Below, one piece after another: positions 1-8,560 of a stretch of 13,030 nt of DNA (position 1 is its first letter; the number at the start of each line of letters is the position of its first letter). The notes beneath the pieces were generated by a model. It ran no database searches and was not told the origin of the DNA. It worked only from the letters and a program-made list of their open reading frames with translations. Both the position numbers and the translations under genes were made by a program. The stretch comes from Synura sp. LO234KE. Taxonomy: Eukaryota > Sar > Synurophyceae > Synurales > Mallomonadaceae. The stretch spans positions 1 through 13,030 of the forward strand of contig VKHC01000347.1 of the NCBI GenBank assembly GCA_015143735.1, in the 5' to 3' direction.

Positions 1-1180
1 CGGGAGGTCTGAATGTAATGCTACGGCGTCGAACGTACCTGATGGCGAGAGCAACTACCAGCGTGGAGCAGGAGCTTCCCTGAGCGGCCTGATGCGAGAT
101 TGAGGTTATATCAACGTGAAGGGGCTCATATGAGACATGTATGAGGTGCCGGAACGCTCACCTTGGATGGAGGGAGCTAACTGCAGCCGCTGGTCAACAT
201 GGTCTGGAGGGTCAAATGGGCAAAGTCAGCAGGTGGTCAAGGAAAGCAAATAGAGCAAGAGGCAAAGCAATTTCAAGCAAATATCAGTTGTTGGAGCATG
301 GGTGACGATTACAAATTTAATTACCTGACCTTCTTCAAGCCTGAATGATGTTTGGAGGTGGGTGAGAAATTGCGTTAACAGAAACGAATTTATTTCTTCC
401 GATATATGGAATATTTTTAAGAAAAACTTGGATATGCCCTTAAATAGTGTGTGAACCGGTTACACCCGTCGCAAAATTATTCAAAATGGAGCAGTGTTGA
501 CGACGATCCATATTTTGACGACTTTTTGGGACCAAAATTTCCAAGTTTTTATATGGAGGGATCTGGAGTGAAATATTTCGGGAAATAAATTGTTAGGGCT
601 TTTAAATATCATACCTGCAAGGGATTTTGCTATTTCCTCGTAATTCTCATATTCTGAAAATTGATATTTGTGCGAGTCTGCCAAATGATATTTCGCGATC
701 TTGGAGTTATGACTTCTCGGAATTTCTGTTACAGGGGGGTAGTGTTAATGTTGCTTGACCTAAATTGATTTATTATACCTGCTATCTTTGCTTGCTACCT
801 GAGATATCCCGTTTCTTGTATTTATTTTACACTTTAAAATTGACACGAATTTCAACGTTTATCACGTTTGGGTGACCGCACGTCATGGATACGCCACGGA
901 ACTTAACTAATTGATCAGTTTACTTTTGTTGAAAAAATCTTTGCTGCTGAGCCATTTGTCTGCTCATTCGGGATTAGAGCTGCATTTCTACCCATCGATA
1001 CTAACTAGAGTCAACTGCATTTGACAGAAGTTAGAACCTCAGGAACTGTTTCTGAGTTTGGTTGTGGAATAGTAGTTAGTAGCGAGGAGCGTTCGACAGA
1101 AGTCGACTAATAAGCGTAAGTAAGACCTACCGCGCGCTTTCTCAGAACCGAACTGTGTTGGAGGAGTAGCTGCGGCACAC
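1..1180 (-). repeat. Long direct repeat, left copy (putative 3' LTR)
   Basis: It aligns along its whole length with 4383-5535. By eye the first 850 bases are about 80% identical, with many small indels, while roughly 855-1128 is about 95% identical. Near its right end it carries about 22 bases (roughly 1112-1133) that the other copy lacks. It ends at 1180 in gcggcacac, exactly where the second copy ends. No coding sequence survives: reading frames in the two copies are not conserved. The left limit is unknown because the repeat reaches base 1 of the window. Confidence 0.85.
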
Positions 1181-1335
1181 GCCTAGTAATACTCGCCGAA
1201 ACCTGCCTTGAGATTCTTCGAGTAGTTCAGCTTGCGTTTGCGAGTGTGCTCCCAAGGACTGATCAGAATCCACTTTGCTCGGCACATGTTGATTCTGCTA
1301 ACAAAGCACTAGCATTACAGAGCACAACTGTTACA
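1181..1335. other. Short spacer between gag-like frame and left repeat
   Basis: This 155-base segment lies between the stop of the gag-like remains (1336) and the left repeat. In a minus-oriented LTR element a polypurine tract should sit just to the right of 1180 when read on the minus strand. The bases there (cgcctagtaatactcg on the plus strand) are not purine-rich on either strand, so that signal is missing, decayed or placed elsewhere. Confidence 0.4.
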
Positions 1336-3231
1336 CTACTTAAAAGGCAGAGTGTTGACGATGCCTCTCACGCTCTCCTTGATAGTCCTTATTCTCTCGA
1401 AGCTCTGAAGATATTCGTCAGCTCCATTCTCTGTAATTTCTTCGTCCGGATCGCAGCGCAGCTTCGATCGCTTAAAACGTTTTGCCGTTATATCTCTTAA
1501 ATCACGGGTTAGCGCCGCGGCAAAGGTAGAGTGGGTTGCCTTGCACTAGAGCTTCGTCGCGGACAACATCCGTAACGACGTGAGGACGTCAAAAAAGAAA
1601 GATATCTCATTTACGTACATAATATCTACATTAATTGTCTGGTGCTCCGCTACTTGCAGTCCTCTAGCGAAAGCTCATCTTCCTAATTTTGCGCGGCAGT
1701 GTTCTGGACGGTCTTGCCGTTCATAGAAAATAGATTTGGTTCTTATATCTCTTCTGCTAGAGGTAGATTGCTCGATGTGATGTCACAGTTTGATAGCTCC
1801 CAAGCCCGTTACAAGCCTGGCAAGTAACTCCCTCGCTCGGTCTACCCCGTTCCACTTCATACTTTGTAATAGCCGTCTAGGTGTCTTCTGCAGTCGTCAC
1901 ATAGACTTCTTCCTCACGTGCCTTCGAAGTCGCTTTAAGCACATGAATTCCTAGGTCGCATTCAACAAAGAGAGTCGTGTGTCATCTGCATACGAAATGC
2001 GACTTCGTCGGGCCACTGTTAATGTGAACACGCAGTATCCTCCACTTAAGAGAGTGACAGGATATTTGCCTTGCTTTGGTTCTTCTCCTTTTTGGATGAC
2101 GATTTGGTTTGCACAGGTTTCATCCCGATCAACATCTGGACAGTCTTTAACTCAGTGATCATGCGCTCCACAGATATTACACAAGGTCGTTCAGCGCTTG
2201 TTCACTTGGTTCTTTCTTCTTCTTGGAATCACTATGTTTCCTTGTGTCTTCACTGGCTCGTCGACTGCCAGAATATGACTTTATACTCTACCCATCTATA
2301 TCCGACTGGCCTCACTTTCCTTAGTTGTTCTGGTAGTAGAAAAAATGTTGCGAACGCACTTCTAGGGGATCACTAGGGTGTTGAGAAACTCAAATGCCTC
2401 TCGCACGCTCTTCGGCTTGTCATAGACCTTCTTCCTATAGGTCAGCTGGGTGGTGCAATACCACTCTGAATCCGGCTTCTCTATAAAATATTTCGGAGCG
2501 GTCGCGCCAGATATCCTTATCTTGCAGACTCCTCCAGCCCTTCATGTTGTGATATAGATGTGCAGGCGGAGTTCAATATGAGTTTTGAAGTCCGCTCGGC
2601 TCTCGAATGTCTGCATTCTGCACTGACTGAAGGATATCTGTGCCTTTGTTCTCGCGGTCTTGGCCTCTTTCACCCGAAAGTTGAGTAGATGTGTCGATAT
2701 CTATTTGGGTCCCTGTGGTTTTACCACAACTGCGTCGTAGTCGTTATGCGCCTGCACGCGTGCTAAATATTGCCTGGATAACTATCTTTTGATAATTGAA
2801 TATACCGTCGGCTTGACATCTTCTAGCTTCGCAATCTCCGTTTTGCTTCGTCGATGTCTCCGTTTCTCTGCGTCGAATATGTTCTCTAAGCGCAGCTTTC
2901 GTCCGTTCTAGGAGATCCTTAGCCTAGGTGCAGTCGGCAGGAATACACTTCTCCTCTTCGTCATTGGGTATTCGCGTGACCTGAAGATGTAAACAATATA
3001 TCTCCATGTGTGGCATCGATGTACTCGGCCAGGTCTTCCCTGAAAGCTATAAAGTTCCATTCGGCATCCACGCTAGTGATTCCGATTGATCAAGACTCGG
3101 CACTCCTTCCATGTCACTCTCTTTTTACTTACTATGGCCTTCCGGTTCCTTATAACCCTGATTCTAATGGGTATCTTCTGAACTTCTTTCTGTGCTCCAG
3201 CACTCTCCTTACCAGAAATCTTGTCGCTCAT
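1336..3231 (-). pseudogene. Degenerate gag-like polyprotein with CCHC zinc knuckle
   Basis: A possible start codon lies at 3229-3231 (MSDKISGKESAG...). Coding-like segments then follow in all three minus frames, broken by frameshifts and stops, down to a TAG at 1336-1338. The key motif is at 2140-2181: C-x2-C-x4-H-x4-C (CNICGAHDH, a TGA stop, then VKDC), the retroviral/LTR-element nucleocapsid knuckle that binds RNA. A charged, lysine-rich stretch (SDSKKKKEPSEQ) lies just before it in another frame. After the knuckle an acidic segment (ATSKAREEEVYVTTAED) and a CQAC pair (1811-1822) follow. The last piece, 1336-1545, is an uninterrupted 69-codon frame (ENGADEYLQSFERIRTIKES). No protease DTG/DSG and no RT were found. 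The assignment rests on the knuckle and position between repeats; the superfamily is unknown. Confidence 0.55.
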
Positions 3232-4080
3232 ACTTAAGAAAGAGAAGTCTCAAAGCGTTTCTAATCACTAACTAGATTTGCACAAATTCAAGAAAATCTA
3301 TGAGAAAGCAAGAATTCAACGGCTAAAATGAACTAATACCTACAGAAAATTATAACTCTCAGAAACATCTTCACCACCAGTACCATGACTTGATTCCACT
3401 TACAGATCGATGTAGATATTCACAAATACGATCATCCTATGCCGCTAAAACGCAGTACTGAAGCCAAATTTTGGATCAGTAGAGCAAATAGAAGTAGAAT
3501 TAGAAGCTCCAATCATTCAAATCTCTATACGCCCTTCCTACATAACAAATTGAAAAGAAGAAATTTCTGAGATAGATCAGGTGATGAGATAAGTTCTTCG
3601 ACAGAACGCCACGACCATAAAATTCATAACTGTAAGTCAAAAAAGCTATGCGCACAAGCGCTGGTCAGTGAACAATTCGAACGTTAATAGGAATATTGTT
3701 AGTCTCAGATTTAGCGGCTAGAAAGATTGGGCATTAATTTTACAAAACCTTGTGAAAGTACTTCAACTGATCTAAATGGAATATATATTATATACCGCTT
3801 TAACAGTATCGTACCGCCAAACTTCATCAACAACCATTGTTGCAGCATAGCAGCTGAATAATGTACCACTGGTTATTTTGTGCAGTCCCTATTTACGTAC
3901 GCGCTGTATGGTGCGCACTCCTACTATCCTATTCCTACGCTACTCGACTGCTCAGTAGGTGGTGTATCTCCGCCACTGGAAGCTATCCGTAATCGACGGG
4001 AGGATTTTATTTTGCTTTGCTACACTCGGTACACTTCTATCTCGACTTCATCTATGCTACTGTTGGCTTCTAGTTAGTTT
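3232..4080. other. AT-rich untranslated leader-like region, no gene seen
   Basis: This stretch separates the gag-like start codon from the second repeat. In the proposed minus-oriented element it would be the 5' leader. Both strands are closed by frequent stops; the longest plus-strand frame (3880-4077, 65 codons) has no recognisable motif. An AT run lies at about 3778-3797 (ggaatatatattatatac). I looked for a TGG-initial primer-binding site on the minus strand and found no convincing one. Confidence 0.4.
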
Positions 4081-4161
4081 TAGGTAGTTGACACTGACAC
4101 ACGAAGGGGGTATTCTCAATGAACGTTAATTACGAATAGTGTGGAAGCCGCGTGATCCAGG

Positions 4162-4268
4162 ATGTCATGACATGCTGTGATGAACGTGTGTGACATGTAC
4201 ATGACGTGCGCGTGGTATTGGGGCGCAAAACGTGTCTATAACGTGTATGTGACGGGTGTTAAAACGTG
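4162..4268. promoter_or_regulatory. ACGTG motif cluster with palindromes
   Basis: Five copies of ACGTG occur on the plus strand within 85 bases, at 4184, 4204, 4230, 4241 and 4264. They are preceded by a perfect 12-base palindrome (atgtcatgacat, 4162-4173) and a 10-base palindrome (catgtacatg, 4194-4203). ACGTG is the core of G-box and CRE-like sites bound by bZIP and bHLH factors. The cluster lies just left of where the second repeat becomes alignable, so it may belong to the repeat's outer part (unseen in copy 1, which is cut by the window) or to the element leader. A regulatory role is inference. Confidence 0.4.
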
Positions 4269-4382
4269 AGCATAACATTGCGGGAGCTAGGACTCAGGTA
4301 AATACGGCAAGATAAGCGAGGCAGGGCATCGCGGGAGCTCAAGGGGTCATAAAGGAAGGTCTCGGAGCGGTACGTTCATGTG

Positions 4383-5535
4383 CTGGAGGTCTAAGTGTAA
4401 TGCTACGGCGTCGGACGTACCTGAGGACGAGAGCAACTACCAGCATGGAGCAGGAGCATTCCTGGGCGATCTGTGGCAAAGTTGAGGTTGTGGGCATGTT
4501 AAGAATGTCATATAAGACAGGTTTGAGGTGCTTCAACGCTTACCTTGGATGGAGGGAGCTTCCTGCAGCTATTGGTCAACTCGGTTTGGAGGGTCCGGAA
4601 GCGAATCTCAGAAAACGATCCTGGAGGGCAAATACAACGAGGGGCAAAGTAATTTCAAGCAGAAATCAGTTGTTTACAAATGGAAAACGATTGGTTGTTC
4701 AATTACCTGATGATCTTCAAGGTGAAGCAGTATTTGGGGGAGGGTCAGAAACTTGTGGTCCGAAACAGAATGATTTCTTCCGATTGGTGGTGTAGTTTTC
4801 AGAAAAAAATCAAGGAAGCCTTATATATTAGAGGCTATAGATGTTGAAAAAAATTTCAAAATGGTGCATCGTTTATCACGATCCAAATTTTGGCGACTTT
4901 CTTGGGCTAAAATTTCCAAGTTATTCTGTGGAGGGATTTGGAAAGAAATAATTTGGGAAATTACTTGGGAGAGCATTTAAATATCATACCTGCAACAGTT
5001 TTTCCTATCTCATGTTATTTCTGGAGAATTGAAATCGCTGTTACTGCTTGGATTTGCTAGAATTTTCTTCGTTGCTCAGAATTGTATTTTCTCGGAATTT
5101 CTGTGATGGGGGGTTAGTGTGTATCTTGCTTGATCTAAATTGATTTGTTTTACCTGCTACTTTTGCTTGTTTCCTGAGATATCCCGTTTCTACTATTTAT
5201 GTTACATTTTTTATTTGACCTGAATTCCAACGTTTATCACGTTTGGGTGACCGCACGTCATGGATACGCCACGCAACTTACGTAATTTATCAGTTTACTT
5301 TTTGTTGTAAAAATCTTTGCTGCTGAGCCATTTGTCTGCTCATTCGGGATTAGAGCTGCATTTCTACCCATCGATACTAACCAGAGTTAACTGCATTTGA
5401 CAGAAGTTAGAACCTCAGAAACTGTGTCTGAGTTTGGTTGTAGAATAGTGGTTAGTAGCGAGGAGTGTTCGACAGAAGTCGACTAATAAGCGGAAGTAAG
5501 AGCCGAACTGTGTTGGAGGAGTAGCTGCGGCACAC
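4383..5535 (-). repeat. Long direct repeat, right copy (putative 5' LTR)
   Basis: This is the second copy of the repeat at 1-1180. Matching blocks include tgtaatgctacggcgtc near the left end, ccttggatggagggagct, aaatatcatacctgcaa, cctgagatatcccgtttct, and a long near-identical block from about 5230 to 5501. It ends in gcggcacac at 5535, after which homology to copy 1 stops at once. The left boundary may lie further left than 4383, since the partner sequence is outside the window; a TGACAC at 4089 is one possible terminus. A 131-codon open frame inside (4400-4795) is not preserved in copy 1 and is treated as chance. Confidence 0.85.
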
Positions 5536-6194
5536 CATAGCCAAGCGACTTCAGGATATTTGGGTAGTCTAGCATCCCGCCATCAAAGTAAAAACTTCAA
5601 ATACTATGCTATTTCTACTATTTTAGTTCTATCTGAACTCACATAATCGGTAGGAACTTCTCAAAAAGGGTCGTTGAGATCTGGTGATTATAGCCAGTGC
5701 CACAGTTTTCTCCAAAGAGCGACAAAAGCGAGAACCTGAATGAGTGTTCATCGCCGGAATATAGCGAATGGGATGGAATTGAATGAAAGAGTTATTGCTT
5801 CTTATTGCTATTTGACGAAATTACGGATCGTATGATTTACGGCATCAAGCTGTACCCACATTGTTCATATCTTCACCATTCGCTTGCTTTACTCTATTTC
5901 TATGGTGATATATCTACGACAGTTCTCATAGAGGCAGTGCAATAAACAAGAGCACCAAACTATTACAGAGGAGCGGGAGCATGTTGCAGTGTGTCTTGTG
6001 CCGCGGAACACCTGTTGTCATCTCTGATAAATCTTCGTGTAGACACAAGACTGCTTCGTAAACTGGCACGTTAGCGGTTAGAGCAGAGGCTAGAGCGGAC
6101 GTGGCCGGAGGGGAAGTTGGGAGGGGTGGAGAACCGCACAAGGCCTTGTTGCCACAGCTAGCGCAGAATCGTCATACCGGAACTCTCCCTCGCC
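5536..6194. other. Intergenic/remnant DNA, no firm gene
   Basis: This segment follows the right edge of the repeat. A plus-strand frame from about 5749 to 5940, with one stop, reads protein-like (SPEYSEWDGIE, then FDEITDRMIYGIK) and could be a gag-type fragment upstream of the copia-like piece at 6195, but I see no diagnostic motif. A minus-strand 71-codon frame at 5926-6141 has no family signature. No tRNA, rRNA or strong promoter pattern was seen. Confidence 0.35.
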
Positions 6195-6385
6195 ATGTCA
6201 GGGAACGTTCTGTACATCCCACGTTTCTACAACAGGTATGTTTCCAGGCGGCAAATTAGAGTTACATCAGGAATAGGTGTGGAAGATTTTGCGAGGCTCT
6301 TGAGGAAGATTTGGTGTTGAAGTTTAATGGCACAAATTTCAAGTATATGTCATACTTACAATTGTACAGAGAGTACGTTACGGAT
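6195..6385 (+). pseudogene. Ty1/copia-like pre-integrase fragment
   Basis: The frame from 6195 reads NVLYIPRFYNRYVSRRQI (starting at codon 4), close to the conserved copia sequence just upstream of integrase, with the pattern NVLYVP-x(4-5)-NL-(I/V)-S-V-x-QL (gag_pre-integrase region). It continues as IRVTSGIGVEDF. From about 6299, in the next frame, it reads LEEDLVLKFNGTNFKYMSYL and then LYREYVTD, which matches the usual NG...-x-GxxxxxLYxLD tail of that region. A frameshift therefore lies near 6285-6300, and a TAG follows at 6386-6388. The HxxxH/CxxC zinc-binding part and the integrase core are not recognisable afterwards. The match is read by eye, so the call is moderate. Confidence 0.5.
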
Positions 6386-6959
6386 TAGTGTAAGTGCTCA
6401 GTTGTTCAACCTGACTGATCCGGGGGATATTCGTAGTGATATAGGCCATGAAAGTGAATGCGAACATGACGAGCAGCAGCACCTTAGGAGAAAATTGGTA
6501 GTGAATGATGTGAGACGGACGCAAACGTGATTTTGGTGGGTACACTCATGAAGAAGTTCAAGAGGTGGACATAAGTGCGAGTGCAGACGCGTTCAACCTA
6601 CGTCTGTTGCTGCATGCGTCTGGACCGTTTCGTCGCCTGCAGTCCGAGGACGTCGTTCAGGATGCGTCCACGTCGTCCGTCAGCAGCACTGCACTACATC
6701 TTCAGCAGCATGATCGTAATGTGGACAGCAGCGCTCTGCATAACGACCTTGCTCCCACTGCTTCTGGCCCCCCTACAGCTCTTGCCCCTACTCATGTCAC
6801 ATCGCTGGAAATGTTTCACTCCCAATCCATTCGATTGCACTTGGGCTGCAACGATCCAGATTACTGCGCGTGTTCCAATTGGACCGCAGTGGACGACTTG
6901 CCTGAACGGAGATTCTTCTGAACGGAGCTACAGCTCCATACAGTAATTGAGAACATCGC
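6386..6959. other. Unassigned DNA with overlapping open frames
   Basis: Two plus-strand frames here are fairly long: one opening before 6565 and ending at 6921 (Ser/Ala/Leu-rich, with SSVSSTALHLQQHDR) and one at 6575-6946 (Arg/Leu-rich). They overlap in different frames, and neither shows a known motif. If the copia-like fragment at 6195 continued, integrase would be expected here, but no DDE spacing or zinc motif is visible. No gene is called. Confidence 0.3.
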
Positions 6960-7085
6960 TGTTCGACTGCATATTTTGTTCTGAAGTGTAAAGAAAAAGA
7001 CTTGATAATCACGAATCTTATTGTTCGACTGCACATTTTGTACTGAAGTGTAAAGAGAAAAAGACTTGATAATCAAGAATCTTAT
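6960..7085. repeat. Two-copy tandem repeat, 62/64-bp unit
   Basis: The unit starting tgttcgactgca occurs at 6960-7021 and again at 7022-7085, ending tcttat both times. The copies differ by about four substitutions and a 2-base insertion in the purine run (aaagaaaaagac versus aaagagaaaaagac). They are exactly adjacent, so this is a recent local duplication. It lies between two copia-like fragments of opposite strand and could be a duplicated LTR subrepeat. No third copy was seen. Confidence 0.9.
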
Positions 7086-7551
7086 CTTAAATAAAGACCT
7101 ACAGGAGATGAGATTCAACTTAAAATATCTTGAAAGACACAAAAATGAAAAATACTGTAGGAATAACGGTCGAGAAATGAGAACTGGAAAACTTGTAAAA
7201 ATAGGTTACTCTAACACTCCTCTCAACACTTTCCTTGGCGAAAACCGTTGTGAATATAAATCAACAAGAATATTGCAAATGAAATATGAAGTACAACAAA
7301 CACAAGAGTTCACTCCCGGAAAAGCGCCTCAATTTTTTTTTGAAAACTGAGTAGAAAGCTCCTCAGAGCTGGGTCTTGCACTCTGCGCATTAATTAAGAC
7401 GACGCAGTGCTAAAACAATAGAAAGGGTGGTCGGTTCGCCTGCTGTGCCTTGCTCAGATATTAGAAGGGCAAAGAAAAGTCATTAGGCGAAGCAAATGAG
7501 GTAGATGTTATTGTGGAGTCAGGATTTTCGGATGTGGGCATGTATGCTTGT
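7086..7551. other. Remnant DNA downstream of copia RNase H relic
   Basis: Read on the minus strand, this lies just past the copia RNase H, where the polyprotein end, polypurine tract and 3' LTR should be. A Lys/Asn-rich plus-strand frame (7066-7350, 94 codons) starts inside the tandem repeat and ends in FFFEN over a T9 run; no family is recognised and it is probably chance. I could not locate LTR ends. Confidence 0.3.
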
Positions 7552-8560
7552 TTAATGTCGCGTGTATAATGATATTGTCGTTGAATATGTTTTGATTTAG
7601 CGTGGTGAACGTAATGGTTTGCAAATTCGATACTAGCTTTGCTTATTATCTTGGTGTATAATAATTGGAGTGTGCTGGATATACTTAGAGTTTTTCATGA
7701 TCCCAAATAGCCATGTGAATTCTAGGGTGGCAAGACAGAGTGCCATATATTCAGCTTCCACAGTAGACAGCGCTACTCTTTGTTGACGCTTGGATCAGGC
7801 ATCGGGAGCGTCTACATCTTGCCAGGTGCGAGCGGGATTGGTGTCTTGAGCTGAAGCCCAGAGGGGTGCGTACTTGTGTTTGTTTGTGCGGTTATATTTG
7901 CTTGTATATCATATGAGTTGGGATTTCAAGTGAACTACGAATCTTAGCATCTATTTCGTGGTGCCCTCCATTTGATTAGTACAGTAATGTGAAGCACATG
8001 TTGTGCATGTAGTTTAAATAAACTTAAGCACTTCTATCTTCTGGATTTTTCAACTGCGTCATCACCTGACAGGCCTGGGAAGAATAACAACTGTAGGTGA
8101 TATCGATAGTTTTCCATAGGAGGTAATCCCTGCACTGCACCCCGTTGCGCCTGTGTTGGAGTGGAATGTAATGGGAACGGCATAGTCGAAAAATCTCGTA
8201 GAACCTGGTGCAGCTCGGTGGTATCACAAACTAACATGATCGCAGGTAACCGATGCTGAGAGTGACTATACTCTATTGTGGAATCCTATCACAAATATCA
8301 ACACACATCGCCCTCCAAAATTTGTGACCACTTTTATATGAATGCACTACCATATCGTCCACCGTTGTTATTTATCCCTTTGTGTGATCTGCAGTGCCGT
8401 GTGCTGTACTGTGCTCCATCGCTTTTGCATACCGTCCACATCTGTGCCGGATTTGATCGTACTGACCGAAATATTCCTGGATCCTAAAACAAAAAGGGTA
8501 ATGATGCACACTGATGATCATAATCTACGGTGGCCTAATCAAACGAGTTTGACTACCATA
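7552..8560 (-). pseudogene. Ty1/copia pol relic: reverse transcriptase and RNase H
   Basis: Read right to left on the minus strand, copia landmarks occur in order. FYGSQTR (about 8547-8562) matches the LYGLKQ box. TVDDMVV (VDD at 8354-8362) matches the YVDD catalytic box with Tyr changed to Thr. LRDFSTMPFPLHSTP and then NYRYHLQLLFFPG (about 8075-8200) match the F-x-M...TP and YR-x-x-G-x-LxYL thumb/connection motifs. LRFVVHL (about 7947) matches LRYLKGT. SKRQQRVALSTVEAEYMAL (7794 downward) is the hallmark copia RNase H sequence, followed by QDNK. RNase H should cleave the RNA of RNA-DNA hybrids. The frame from 7953 to 7552 has six stops but no frameshift; frames shift upstream of it. The Asp of the usual DADWA is lost (Y-A-P-L-W-A). 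The gene is dead; integrase was not found. Confidence 0.88.

Larger units (their letters stand above)
1..5535 (-). mobile_element. Putative gag-only LTR-type retroelement, decayed, minus orientation
   Basis: Two direct copies of a repeat longer than 1.15 kb bracket about 3.2 kb. Both copies end on the right in gcggcacac, so on the minus strand each begins TGTGCCGC, which fits the TG start of an LTR. The interior carries minus-strand gag-like coding remains with a CCHC knuckle, so gag, repeat and TG end all agree on minus orientation. No protease, RT or integrase motif was found between the repeats, which suggests a non-autonomous or pol-deleted element. I could not find a tRNA primer-binding site or polypurine tract next to the repeats, and the left copy runs into the window edge, so target duplications cannot be tested. 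The alternative is two independent insertions of one dispersed repeat on either side of unrelated DNA. Confidence 0.55.

Noticed and set aside
1984-2012. SYADDTRL on the minus strand, resembling an RT YxDD box
   Set aside because: It lies only about 45 codons past the zinc knuckle, with no fingers, palm or thumb motifs around it, and a better coding frame (acidic segment) overlaps it.
2071-2376. 101-codon plus-strand open frame
   Set aside because: It lies antisense to the gag-like region with its zinc knuckle and has no family signature.
4400-4795. 131-codon plus-strand open frame inside the right repeat copy
   Set aside because: The left copy breaks the same frame with a stop about 20 codons in and with indels; the frame is not conserved and has no motif.
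6565-6921. 118-codon Ser/Ala-rich plus-strand open frame
   Set aside because: A second frame of similar length overlaps it, no motif is seen, and the surroundings are transposon debris. It is noted as unassigned DNA only.
7066-7350. 94-codon Lys/Asn-rich plus-strand open frame
   Set aside because: It starts within the tandem repeat, ends in a T run, and resembles no known family; AT-rich chance frame is likelier.
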